Assembly (NCBI RefSeq): GCF_923081025.1
Contig: NZ_CAKLPZ010000003.1
Location: 124,001-188,000, forward strand
DNA length: 64,000 nt
Direction of reading: 5' to 3'
Origin: Neolewinella maritima
GTDB taxonomy: Bacteria > Bacteroidota > Bacteroidia > Chitinophagales > Saprospiraceae
A program made the translations under genes and the position numbers. Within the stretch, counting starts at the first letter, position 1; each line of letters begins with the position of its first letter. Shown here one piece after another: positions 26,728 to 35,142 of the stretch. The notes under the pieces were generated by a model. It was not told the DNA's origin. It worked only from the letters and a program-made list of their open reading frames with translations, and searched no databases.

Positions 26728-27051
26728 TTACCACTGCTCGCGTTCCAGGGCAGTGGCCAATTGGCGCAGCCGTACGACGACCTGCTCGCGGGCGCTGGGG
26801 GAGGGAGCGTGCCCCCCCTGCATATCGGTGGCGAGCCGGGCGAGGTTGACCTTGAGCTGTGCATCGCCGAGCAGCTGTAGGCTGGTCTTGAGCTTGTGTT
26901 TGAGGTCGGCTACGGCCTGTGCGTCGCGGGTACGGATGGCGCTATCCAACTCCTGTGCGGCCTGGCGCAGTTCGCGTTGGAGGATGGCACTAAAATCACT
27001 GAGTTCGGCGGAATCGCCTTCGAAGGCGTCGCGGAGGAGGGGGAATGCCAT
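26728..27051 (-). CDS. Hpt domain protein
   Basis: A 107-aa histidine-containing phosphotransfer protein. The four-helix Hpt core contains VADLKHKLKTSLQLLG with the phosphoacceptor His at residue 52, followed by a second helix with LKVNLARLATDM. Such proteins relay phosphate between hybrid sensor kinases and response regulators. The start at 27051 is preferred because it opens the helical domain; upstream readings would overlap the divergent peroxiredoxin region. No kinase or regulator is adjacent. Confidence 0.8.
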   Translation of the reverse strand: MAFPLLRDAFEGDSAELSDFSAILQRELRQAAQELDSAIRTRDAQAVADLKHKLKTSLQLLGDAQLKVNLARLATDMQGGHAPSPSAREQVVVRLRQLATALEREQW

Positions 27052-27123
27052 GCAGGTAAAGTACGACGTGGCAAACATTCGCCGCCGCGGGGTGTCTTTA
27101 CCCCTATCCATACCTACCAGCAT

Positions 27124-27594
27124 ATGCCCCTGAAAATAGGCGACAAAGCCCCCCTGTTCGAACTCTACAGCCACGAAAAAAACGCGGTAAAGCTGGACGA
27201 TTACCGGGGCCGCCGGCTCCTCGTACTATTCTTCCCGCTGGCCTTCACCGGTACCTGCACCGAGGAGCTCTGTACGATGCGCGATGCCCTGAGCGAGTAC
27301 AACAGTCTGGAAACGGATATCGTGGCGATCAGCGTAGATAGTGTATTCACCCTGGAGCGCTTCCGGGCTGCCGAGGGCCTGAACTTCCCCCTGCTGAGTG
27401 ACTTTAATAAGGAGGTAAGCCGGCAGTACGGTGCCCTGTACGACACCTTCGTACTGGGTATGGAGGGCGTAAGTAAGCGCGCGGCCTTCGTGGTGGATGA
27501 GGAGGGGGTGATCCGGTATACGGAAGTACTGGCCTCGGCGGGGGATCAACCCGATTATTCTGCTATTAAGGCAACTTTGACGGCCCTGGCGTAG
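27124..27594 (+). CDS. Peroxiredoxin (AhpC/TSA family)
   Basis: A 156-aa thiol peroxidase that reduces hydrogen peroxide and organic hydroperoxides in the cytoplasm. The active-site segment FPLAFTGTCTEELCTMRD has the peroxidatic Cys at residue 45 and a second Cys five residues later, the BCP-like resolving position, within an AhpE-like context. The ATG at 27124 gives the expected MPLKIGDKAPLFELYS start. It heads the plus-strand run prx-clpS-aat. Confidence 0.92.
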   Translation: MPLKIGDKAPLFELYSHEKNAVKLDDYRGRRLLVLFFPLAFTGTCTEELCTMRDALSEYNSLETDIVAISVDSVFTLERFRAAEGLNFPLLSDFNKEVSRQYGALYDTFVLGMEGVSKRAAFVVDEEGVIRYTEVLASAGDQPDYSAIKATLTALA

Positions 27595-27622
27595 TTTTTT
27601 CTTGACTTTAGTGCCTTTACTT

Positions 27623-27919
27623 ATGAGCATATTCGCATCCGGCAAGGAGGATGTCTTACTGGAAGAAGACATCGACGTCAGCATCGGCGAGCCCGCTGAC
27701 CTGATCGTGTTCAACGACGACCACAACACCTTCGATTGGGTGATGCAGAGCTTCGTGGAAGTGCTGGGACACAGCTCCGAACAGAGCGAGCAGCTCGCGC
27801 TGATGATCCACCTCAAGGGTAAGGCTACGGTAAAGTCGGCTGCCTTCAACGAGCTGCGGCCGAAAAAAGACGCCCTGTGCGACCGCGGCCTGAGCGCCGT
27901 CATCGAGGGCAAAGGCTAG
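27623..27919 (+). CDS. clpS: ATP-dependent Clp protease adaptor ClpS
   Basis: A 98-aa adaptor that hands N-degron substrates to ClpAP/ClpCP. The binding-pocket core is LIVFNDDHNTFDWVMQSF (DDHNT, a variant of the usual NDxxTP), followed by SEQLALMIHLKGKATV, which holds the conserved ALMIHxxG helix. The start at 27623 is chosen for the MSIFASGKED N terminus. It is followed after 3 bp by aat, which makes the leucyl/phenylalanyl N-degrons that ClpS recognises. Confidence 0.93.
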   Translation: MSIFASGKEDVLLEEDIDVSIGEPADLIVFNDDHNTFDWVMQSFVEVLGHSSEQSEQLALMIHLKGKATVKSAAFNELRPKKDALCDRGLSAVIEGKG

Positions 27920-27922
27920 CCC

Positions 27923-28606
27923 ATGTCGCTGTACCGTCTGGATCCACGCTTTCCGGACCTTTTTCCCGATCCCCTGCGGTCTAATGGAGAGGGCCCCGCC
28001 TGCTTTGGGGGGGACCTGCGTCCGGAGCGGCTCTTTGCGGCCTACCGCCTGGGCTACTTCCCCTGGTTTGCCGAAGGGGAGCCCATCCTCTGGTGGCACC
28101 CTAATCCACGTTTCGTGCTGTTCCCCGCTGACTTGAAGGTGAGTAAGAGCATGCGCCCCTACTTCAATCAGCAGAAATACCGCGTCACCTACGACACCCG
28201 CTTCCGCGAGGTGATGGAAGCCTGTCGTGGACTATACCGGCCCGGGCAGTGGGGCAGCTGGATCACGGACGAACTGATCGAGGGCTACGTAGGTCTCCAC
28301 GAGCTCGGCATCGCGCACAGTGTAGAAGTATATGAAGGGGACGAGCTGGTCGGGGGGCTGTACGGACTCGCGCTCGGAAAGGTCTTCTTTGGCGAGAGCA
28401 TGTTCTTCCGCCGGCCTAATGCGAGTAAATTCGGCTTCATCTCCCTGGTGCGTAGGCTGGAGCAGCGCGGGTACCGCCTGGTAGACTGCCAGCAGGAGAC
28501 CAAGCACCTGAAGACCCTGGGGGGGCAGGGCATACCGCGCACGGACTTCGTGGATCACCTCGCACTCATTGATGGGGAGACAACGGAGCGCGGTCCGTGG
28601 ACCTGA
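27923..28606 (+). CDS. aat: Leucyl/phenylalanyl-tRNA--protein transferase
   Basis: Transfers Leu or Phe from aminoacyl-tRNA to the N terminus of proteins starting with Lys or Arg, creating an N-degron. The 227-aa product has the family core FAAYRLGYFPWFAEGEPILW, WWHPNPRFVLFP, QWGSWITDELIEGYVGLHE, and FFGESMFFRRPNASKFGF. Directly downstream of clpS (3-bp gap), so modification and recognition of N-degrons are co-expressed. Confidence 0.96.
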   Translation: MSLYRLDPRFPDLFPDPLRSNGEGPACFGGDLRPERLFAAYRLGYFPWFAEGEPILWWHPNPRFVLFPADLKVSKSMRPYFNQQKYRVTYDTRFREVMEACRGLYRPGQWGSWITDELIEGYVGLHELGIAHSVEVYEGDELVGGLYGLALGKVFFGESMFFRRPNASKFGFISLVRRLEQRGYRLVDCQQETKHLKTLGGQGIPRTDFVDHLALIDGETTERGPWT

Positions 28607-28646
28607 GCGGTGCAATCCTATTCCACCTTCGTAGTGTTACCTGCCT

Positions 28647-29492
28647 ATGACTACCCATTTCTGGCTTAATGAAACCCGTCCTGCCCGGCAAGCCGGTGCT
28701 CCGGAGAACCGCGTATACGTGCGGCAGTACGGCAATGGCCGGGCGATCCTGCTGGCGGTGCACGGATTCGGCCGCAGCGGCGCGCGCATGGAACGGCTCG
28801 GCCTGCAACTGGGTGATCAGTTTACTACCCTGGCTCCCGACCTGCCGTACCACGGCAAGACCGAGTGGTACGACGACCGCTATACGCCGCGGGAGTTCTC
28901 GCGCATCCTGCAGCAGCTGCTGGACCGCTACCCCGACCGGCCGGTCTTTCTCATGGGACATAGCCTGGGCGGGCGGTACCTGAGTTCCTGCCTGGCGGGA
29001 CTGGAACATCCGGACCTGCGCGACCTGGTGCTGGTAGCGCCCGACGGAGCCGGCGGCCGGTACACCAACTGGATCGATACCCTGCCCTCCATGCTGGTGC
29101 GGCCCCTGGCGCGCATCTCGGAGCGGCCGCGCTCGATCCTGCGCCTCTCCGGCTGGCTGAGCAAGCGGGGCATCATCAACCGCTACTCGGCCGAGTACCT
29201 GAAGTCGAACCTGAACGACCGGCCGTTCCGCCGGCGCATCGCGGGCACCCTACGCAGCGTGCTCAAGTTTCCTCCCCGGGCCGAGGCATTCGAGCGCGCG
29301 CTACAGCGCCACGCGATGGTGTGTACGGTATTCGTAGGAGATAGGGATCCGCTGCTGCACCACGATCGGCTGCAGAGCATTTATGGTCCCCTGCCGTCGG
29401 TGGCACTCCACCACTACTCCGGCAGTCACTGGCTACCGGAGCGGCTGCTGGGGGAGTACTACCGGAATAGTTTGCTGACCACCGTACCTTAG
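28647..29492 (+). CDS. Alpha/beta hydrolase
   Basis: A 281-aa alpha/beta-hydrolase-fold enzyme. The oxyanion-hole motif VHGFGRSG, nucleophile elbow MGHSLGGRY, acid FVGDRDPLLHHD and the late SGSHWLPE His complete a plausible Ser-Asp-His triad. The cap region is helical and basic. Such enzymes are mostly esterases or lipases; the substrate is unknown. It is 40 bp after aat, on the same strand, and 4 bp before the MarR gene. Confidence 0.85.
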   Translation: MTTHFWLNETRPARQAGAPENRVYVRQYGNGRAILLAVHGFGRSGARMERLGLQLGDQFTTLAPDLPYHGKTEWYDDRYTPREFSRILQQLLDRYPDRPVFLMGHSLGGRYLSSCLAGLEHPDLRDLVLVAPDGAGGRYTNWIDTLPSMLVRPLARISERPRSILRLSGWLSKRGIINRYSAEYLKSNLNDRPFRRRIAGTLRSVLKFPPRAEAFERALQRHAMVCTVFVGDRDPLLHHDRLQSIYGPLPSVALHHYSGSHWLPERLLGEYYRNSLLTTVP

Positions 29493-29496
29493 CGAC

Positions 29497-29934
29497 GTGA
29501 ACACACTTGCCTACCCCAATGTCGGTACCGTACTGGACCGTACCACGCGTCTGCTCAAACAGTACTACCTGCGCGCATTTAAGGAGGAGGGAGTGGACAT
29601 CAGCACCGAACAATGGGTACTGCTGGACCGGCTCTACACCGAGGGAAGCGCCAGCCAGACCGAACTGGCCAACGGCACCTTCAAGGATGCACCGACCGTG
29701 AGCCGCATCATCGACAAGCTGGCTAAGAAAAAGCTGGTCGAGCGGCAGCGCTTTCCCAACGACCGCCGCCGCTACCTGGTCGCACTCACTACCGCGGGGC
29801 GGGGCGTGCACGACAAACTCATGCCACGTGTAGAGCAACTGCGCAAGCAGACCTGGGCGGGGCTGGGGGAGGAAGACTACCACCGCCTACAGGGCCTACT
29901 ACGGCATATCCGCACCAACTTCGAGGAAGAATGA
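29497..29934 (+). CDS. MarR family transcriptional regulator
   Basis: A 145-aa winged-helix DNA-binding regulator. Start is a GTG at 29497. The MarR pattern is clear: ISTEQWVLLDRLYTEG, the recognition helix FKDAPTVSRIIDKLAKKKLV, and the wing RQRFPNDRRRYLVALTTAG. These act as dimers that often repress their own operon. Its stop overlaps the scpB start by 4 bp. Confidence 0.9.
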   Translation: MNTLAYPNVGTVLDRTTRLLKQYYLRAFKEEGVDISTEQWVLLDRLYTEGSASQTELANGTFKDAPTVSRIIDKLAKKKLVERQRFPNDRRRYLVALTTAGRGVHDKLMPRVEQLRKQTWAGLGEEDYHRLQGLLRHIRTNFEEE

Positions 29935-30527
29935 TGGAGTTTTTGCCCCAGCACGTCGAATGCCTCATTTTCGCCGCGCCGCAGCCCATTCCCCTGGACG
30001 AGATCCGCGGGGTGCTGGAGGAAACCTTCGGACTGGCCTTCACCAACGACTCCGTGCGCGAAGCCATCGGGGTGCTCCGGCGGCGGTACGACCACGCCCA
30101 GCACAGCTTTGAGATCGTAGAGATCGCCGGCGGCTACCAGTTTATGAGCAAGGGAGCGTACCACCAGACCATCGGCACCCACCTGCGGCAACAGAGTACG
30201 AAGAAACTCAGCCGCTCGGCCCTAGAAACCCTCAGTATCATCGCCTACCGCCAGCCCGTGACCCGCTCCGAGCTGGAGAAGATCCGGGGGGTGAGCTGCG
30301 ACTATGCCCTGCAGAAACTATTGGAAAAGGAGCTTGTTACCATCACCGGACGGGCCGACAGCGTGGGCAAACCCCTGCTGTACGGCGTGACCGACCGATT
30401 CATGGACTACTTCGGCCTCAAGGCCCTCACGGACCTGCCCCACCCGAAGGAGTTTAAACTGCCCGAGAGCATCGGTACCCCCGAAGATATTCTCGTGGAC
30501 GCATCCGACACAGCAGATGGTAAATAA
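29931..30527 (+). CDS. scpB: Segregation and condensation protein B
   Basis: A 198-aa kleisin-associated protein of the SMC-ScpAB condensin. The two winged-helix domains are visible: the first with HVECLIFAAPQPIPLDEIRG, the second with LSRSALETLSIIAYRQPVTR and YALQKLLEKELVTITGRA. ScpB binds ScpA and helps condense and segregate chromosomes. ScpA is not in this window. It overlaps the MarR gene by 4 bp and the DUF2480 gene by 11 bp, a tight operon. Confidence 0.95.
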   Translation: MMEFLPQHVECLIFAAPQPIPLDEIRGVLEETFGLAFTNDSVREAIGVLRRRYDHAQHSFEIVEIAGGYQFMSKGAYHQTIGTHLRQQSTKKLSRSALETLSIIAYRQPVTRSELEKIRGVSCDYALQKLLEKELVTITGRADSVGKPLLYGVTDRFMDYFGLKALTDLPHPKEFKLPESIGTPEDILVDASDTADGK

Positions 30528-31023
30528 GGTAGCGAACTCCGGACTCATCACCCTCAACCTCGAAGACTTCTGGCCCCAGCAGCCGCTGGTCGCCTTCGAC
30601 CTGAAGGACTACCTCTTTATGGAGCTGATCCTGAAGGAAAAGGACTTCCGTGCGGCGATTAAGGCCCACGACTTCAGTCAGTATCAGGATAAGGTGCTCC
30701 TGGTATTCTGCTCGGCCGATGCCATCATTCCGGCCTGGGCCTATATGCTCGTTGCCGCCGCCGCTGCTCCCCACGCCAGCGATATCTATCAGGGCACGGA
30801 AGCCGAGTACCTGCGCGATCATTACCGTGCGGCAGTGCGCGGACTGGACGCGGCGGACTACCGCGATCAGCGCGTAGTAGTCAAGGGGTGCGGGGATCGC
30901 GAGCTGCCTCCGGCGGCCTACCTGGAGATCACCGCTAAGCTGCGGCCCGTGGCCCGTTCCATCATGTTCGGAGAGCCCTGCAGCACGGTGCCGGTATACA
31001 AACGACCCCTGGTGCGGAAGTAA
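30517..31023 (+). CDS. DUF2480 family protein
   Basis: A 168-aa soluble protein of a family largely confined to Bacteroidota. It begins MVNKVANSGLITLNLEDFWP and carries the conserved AIKAHDFSQYQDKVLLVFCS and VVVKGCGDRELPPAAYLEIT. There is no signal peptide or membrane segment. Function is unknown. It overlaps scpB by 11 bp, so the two are likely co-translated. Confidence 0.85.
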   Translation: MVNKVANSGLITLNLEDFWPQQPLVAFDLKDYLFMELILKEKDFRAAIKAHDFSQYQDKVLLVFCSADAIIPAWAYMLVAAAAAPHASDIYQGTEAEYLRDHYRAAVRGLDAADYRDQRVVVKGCGDRELPPAAYLEITAKLRPVARSIMFGEPCSTVPVYKRPLVRK

Positions 31024-31059
31024 GGAACGGTGCCTTATCTTGGCCCGTAAACCTTGCCC

Positions 31060-32166
31060 ATGCGTTCCATCCTTTACCCGCTTGCGTTACTGTTCTTGCT
31101 GGCCACGGTACGCCTACAGGGCCAGGATACCCACTTTACCCTGCACGACTACAATCCGCTCTGGCTCAATCCGGCGCAGACCGGCGCCTTCAGCGGTTCG
31201 GCCCGCGTAGGCGGCATCTACCGCGGACAGTGGTACACCCTCAACGGACTCTCCACCCCGAGTGCCTACGTCGACGCTCCCGTAGTGCGCGGCTTCCGCA
31301 AGAACGACTGGATCGGTGCGGGGGCCAACCTCATTAGCGACCGGGCCGGCGCCGGGGGCGACCTCACCCTCAAGTCCAATTACTTCGGCTTCTCGGCCGC
31401 CTACCACCTGGCCCTGGATGATAACCGCCGCAATGTGTTCACCCTGGGCGCGCAGTACGGAAGCACGTCCTACAGTCTCGACGTAAGCAATCCCGTACTG
31501 GTGCAGCAGCTCACGATCGACCCCGGACTGGGCGGTGGCGGGCAGACGCAGGGCGAGTTCCAGCCCCAGGGCATGGGCGGTGCCGGTGGAGATGGCGAAA
31601 GCTACACCGACATCAATGCCGGCGTAATGCTACGCTCGGTACTCGATCCGGACAAGAATAACCTGCTGGAAGTAGGTATATCCCTGATCCACCTGAACGG
31701 CCCGAAGCGCAACTCCCTGCTGCCGATGAGCAACGACACCACGGGCATCGATACCCTGGTGAGCGGTCCGCGGGCCGGCGACGACGAACGCCGCCGCCGG
31801 GGCACACTACATGGCCACGCCCGGCTCGACCTGGAGCTGAGCGAAAAGTGGCGCTTTCAGCCCTCGGTATTCGTGCAGAATTCAGCCGGCGTGACGGCGG
31901 CTTCCGTACAGGCCTGGGGCAGCCGCTCCCTCAAACCTAATGTCAACCTGCGGTTGGGGCTGGGGTACCGGACGGGCGACGCGGCGCAGGTGCTGGTGGG
32001 TATAGACTACGAGCAATTGCGGGCCGCGCTCAGCTACGACATCACCCTGAGCGATGCGCGGACGGTGACCAACTACCAGGGGGGCTTCGAGCTCAGCGCG
32101 GCCTACATTATTAATATCTACAAGAAGCCGACCGTCGTACCCACGATGTTATGTCCAAAAATCTAG
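31060..32166 (+). CDS. PorP/SprF family type IX secretion membrane protein
   Basis: A 368-aa outer-membrane barrel protein. Signal peptide MRSILYPLALLFLLATVRLQGQ, then the typical PorP/SprF opening FTLHDYNPLWLNPAQTGAFS, then strand-rich repeats. PorP/SprF proteins assist T9SS transport and usually pair with a large OmpA/PD40 protein; here that partner is the next gene. The mid-protein Gly-rich loop (residues 150-180) is longer than usual. ATG at 31060 is chosen over a TTG two codons earlier. Confidence 0.92.
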   Translation: MRSILYPLALLFLLATVRLQGQDTHFTLHDYNPLWLNPAQTGAFSGSARVGGIYRGQWYTLNGLSTPSAYVDAPVVRGFRKNDWIGAGANLISDRAGAGGDLTLKSNYFGFSAAYHLALDDNRRNVFTLGAQYGSTSYSLDVSNPVLVQQLTIDPGLGGGGQTQGEFQPQGMGGAGGDGESYTDINAGVMLRSVLDPDKNNLLEVGISLIHLNGPKRNSLLPMSNDTTGIDTLVSGPRAGDDERRRRGTLHGHARLDLELSEKWRFQPSVFVQNSAGVTAASVQAWGSRSLKPNVNLRLGLGYRTGDAAQVLVGIDYEQLRAALSYDITLSDARTVTNYQGGFELSAAYIINIYKKPTVVPTMLCPKI

Positions 32167-32227
32167 CCGGTTCTCCCTCGGTTTTAGCTTCTTCCGCGTT
32201 CTTCTTGTTCATTCACTTTGCTGCTTC

Positions 32228-34798
32228 ATGCGTATCACATTTACCCTGTCGGCCCTCCTTCTGCTGCTCGGCCTCCCCTTGGTCGCACAGCCCCTGGCCG
32301 GTAGCTCCAACGAAGAGCAACTGCTGGCCGCCGCAGATTCCGCCCGGGCCACGTACAACTGGACCGTCGCCCTGGACAACTACCGGGAAGCCTACGATAA
32401 GAACGAGGATGAGGCCCTGCTACCCCTCATCGCGCAGATGAACTACGAACTGCGCGACGTAGCCGCTACTATCCGCGGCTACACCCGCGCCTTCCGCCGC
32501 ACCGAAGCCAGTGACACGACCAACAATATTCATCGCTTCTACTTTGGCCGCGCCCTGAAGATGGATGAGCAGTACGACGAGGCCGTCACCTACCTGCAGA
32601 ACTTCCTACAGTTCAATCAGGATACCGTGCTCGACTACCTGGCCCGCACCGAGATCGAAGGGGCCAGAATGTACCGCGACGTAGATCGGGAATCCGGTGA
32701 CGTGGAGCTGGAGTTTCTGGACCGCAGCATCAATACTGTTTGGAGTGAATACTCCCCTGTGCTCTCCGCCGATGGGGCCACGCTGTACTACGCTACGGCC
32801 GATGCCTCGGCGGCTATCGAATTTACGGATGCTAACGACGATGGGCAGTACGTCCGCGTCTACCGCGCTACCCGTGGCGAAGAAGGGGAATGGGAAGATC
32901 CCGAGCCCCTGGGCCGTGAGGTCAACCGCCCCGGCGTGCACAGCGCCAACCCCAGCCTGAGTGCTGACGGCCGCCGCCTGTACTATAACCGCATCGGGAT
33001 GAAGAGCAACAAGGTAGCTGAAGCCAAGATCTACCTGAGCGATGTAGGCGACGATGGTTGGAAGAGCGGCAACCCCGTAGGCGGCATCAACAGCGACGAC
33101 TACCTAGCCCTGCAGCCGGCTACCGGCGAGCTTTTCGGGGAGGAGGTGCTCTTCTTCGTCAGCGATATGGCCGGCGGCTTCGGCGGCTACGATATTTACT
33201 ACGCGACCTACCGGGGAGATGGCCGCTACGCCAGCCCCGTCAACCTGGGCGAGGCCATCAATACGGTCGGCGATGATATGACGCCCTTCTACTTCGATGG
33301 CACGCTGTACTGGAGCACTAATGGGCTACCCACCATGGGCGGCACCGACCTGTTCTACTCCGCCTGGAACGGCAGCAACTGGAGTGAAGCCACCAATATG
33401 GGGCCTGGCTTCAACAGCTCCGTCGATGACCAGAGTCTGAGCGTCTACGGCGACGGACTAGTCGGATTCATGACCAGCAACCGCCCGGGCGAAGGCCGCT
33501 CCGTCAAGAGCAAAACCTGCTGCGACGATATCTACGGCTTCGAGATCCCCACCATCCGTGCTAAGTTGGTCGTTGGACTATTCAGCGAAGACCGCCAGCC
33601 CCTCTCCAATGGCACTATCGAGTTGCAACCCATCCGCAACGGTAATCCCCTCGGCGATGGCACCCAGAAGTCACGGGACGACGGCAACCGCTTCGACTTC
33701 GGGCTCAGCCTGGAAACTGAGTATAGCGTAGTAGCGAGTCACCCCGGCTACTATCCCGATACCGTAGAGATCAATACGCTCGGCCTAGTAGAAAGCAAGG
33801 ACTACGAACAGGTGTTCTTCCTCAGGTTGGATCCAGCAGCTAATCCGGTCTACGATACCATCGAGATCGAAGAATCCATTGCCCTGGAGAATATCCTGTA
33901 CGACCTCGATAAATCCGATATCCGTCCGGATGCAGAGGGTGACCTACGCGTACTCACCGCCCTCATGGAAGAGTACCCCGACCTGGTCATTGAGCTGGGT
34001 TCCCATACGGACTTCCGCGGCGACGATAAATACAACCTCAACCTCAGTAAGCGCCGTGCCGACAGCGCCCGCCGCTGGCTCATCGCCCAGGGCGGTATTG
34101 CCGCCGCCCGCATCAAGTTCAAGGGCTACGGAGAGACGCAGCCCATCGTGGTATCCGAGCGACTGGCCGAGCGGACTGGCAACGTATTCTCCGCCGGCGA
34201 TACACTCTCGGAGCCCTACATCAGATCCCTAGCCGGCAATGACGTCAAGGAGATCGCCCACCAGCTTAACCGCCGCACGGAGTTCAAGGTACTGGAGGGC
34301 CCTACTTCGATCATCATCCGCCGGGATATCATCGAGCGCGCCATCGAGGGTCCTGAGCGCAACGGACTGCCTACTGCACCGGCGTCCCCGCCCGCCCGTA
34401 CCGATTCTATTGCTCCGATCAATCCCATGAGTACACTGTACGGCAAGCCTGCCGCGGAGGTAGCCGCACTGCCCATTCTACGGTTCGACCAGCGCAAGCT
34501 CGAGCTCGGTGCCGTGAAGCAGGGCGAACAGCGGAGCTTTACCTATACCTTCACTAATACGGGGCAGGTACCCGCCAAGATCATGCTCATCCAGGCCTGT
34601 GACTGCACCACCGTCACCCACGACAACAGCAGGGTCTACCAACCCGGCGACAGCGGCACCCTCGAAGTGGTCTTCGACAGCAGCAGCAAGGACACCGCCG
34701 AGATTATCGGCATCGATGTATTCCTGGAACAAACCCACCCCACCGGCCGACCCGTCACCGAACTGGTCGAATACAGCTTCAGCATCACCCCGCAGTGA
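32228..34798 (+). CDS. OmpA/PD40 protein with C-terminal DUF1573
   Basis: An 856-aa exported protein (signal peptide MRITFTLSALLLLLGLPLVAQ). In order: a TPR-like helical region (30-140), a PD40 beta-propeller (about 170-420, with SADGRRLYYNRIG and FVSDMAGGFGGYD), a carboxypeptidase-regulatory-like domain (about 440-540), and an OmpA peptidoglycan-binding domain (about 555-700, with LGSHTDFRGDDKYNLNLSKR). This is a PorE/OmpA-like layout. Unusually, a DUF1573 Ig-like domain (about 750-855, with the conserved ACDCTTV) follows the OmpA domain. It probably tethers the outer-membrane T9SS partner encoded upstream to peptidoglycan. Confidence 0.9.
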   Translation: MRITFTLSALLLLLGLPLVAQPLAGSSNEEQLLAAADSARATYNWTVALDNYREAYDKNEDEALLPLIAQMNYELRDVAATIRGYTRAFRRTEASDTTNNIHRFYFGRALKMDEQYDEAVTYLQNFLQFNQDTVLDYLARTEIEGARMYRDVDRESGDVELEFLDRSINTVWSEYSPVLSADGATLYYATADASAAIEFTDANDDGQYVRVYRATRGEEGEWEDPEPLGREVNRPGVHSANPSLSADGRRLYYNRIGMKSNKVAEAKIYLSDVGDDGWKSGNPVGGINSDDYLALQPATGELFGEEVLFFVSDMAGGFGGYDIYYATYRGDGRYASPVNLGEAINTVGDDMTPFYFDGTLYWSTNGLPTMGGTDLFYSAWNGSNWSEATNMGPGFNSSVDDQSLSVYGDGLVGFMTSNRPGEGRSVKSKTCCDDIYGFEIPTIRAKLVVGLFSEDRQPLSNGTIELQPIRNGNPLGDGTQKSRDDGNRFDFGLSLETEYSVVASHPGYYPDTVEINTLGLVESKDYEQVFFLRLDPAANPVYDTIEIEESIALENILYDLDKSDIRPDAEGDLRVLTALMEEYPDLVIELGSHTDFRGDDKYNLNLSKRRADSARRWLIAQGGIAAARIKFKGYGETQPIVVSERLAERTGNVFSAGDTLSEPYIRSLAGNDVKEIAHQLNRRTEFKVLEGPTSIIIRRDIIERAIEGPERNGLPTAPASPPARTDSIAPINPMSTLYGKPAAEVAALPILRFDQRKLELGAVKQGEQRSFTYTFTNTGQVPAKIMLIQACDCTTVTHDNSRVYQPGDSGTLEVVFDSSSKDTAEIIGIDVFLEQTHPTGRPVTELVEYSFSITPQ

Positions 34799-35061
34799 CC
34801 CTGCCCCGTCCCCTTAACCAGGCATTCGGCGCATACTACGAGGGCCTGACGCGCTATGCAGACTTCAGCGGCACCACCATCGGACGCGCCTACCTTTCTT
34901 TCCTTATCGTCAACTTGAGCATCACGCTACTTCTGGCCTTCCTCGAATACCTCACCGCCGACGGCTTCTTCCGTCTCATCGGACTCCTCTACGGCCTGGT
35001 CCTACTCCTCCCCGGCCTAGCCATCACCACCCGCCTCCTCCGCCACCTATCTACCCGCTGA
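34795..35061 (+). CDS. Small DUF805-like membrane protein
   Basis: An 88-aa protein starting at a GTG that overlaps the preceding stop codon (GTGA). It has two hydrophobic helices (about residues 33-52 and 58-80) and a basic end (RLLRHLSTR), resembling the membrane part of DUF805 proteins. The family is poorly understood. Coupling to the OmpA/DUF1573 gene suggests an envelope role. Confidence 0.6.
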   Translation: MTLPRPLNQAFGAYYEGLTRYADFSGTTIGRAYLSFLIVNLSITLLLAFLEYLTADGFFRLIGLLYGLVLLLPGLAITTRLLRHLSTR

Positions 35062-35142
35062 AAGCGGTCTACCCCGCCGCAGGCGGTCTACCCCCGAAGG
35101 CGTCTAACCAGCCGAAGGCGTCCAACCAGCCGCCAGGCGAGC
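35062..35142. repeat. Degenerate 18-bp repeats, left of nadA
   Basis: About five degenerate copies of a unit close to GAAGGCGTCTAACCAGCC fill the gap between the DUF805-like gene and the nadA stop. The same family appears on the other side of nadA at 36403-36487, so the gene is bracketed by related minisatellite sequence. Confidence 0.6.
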
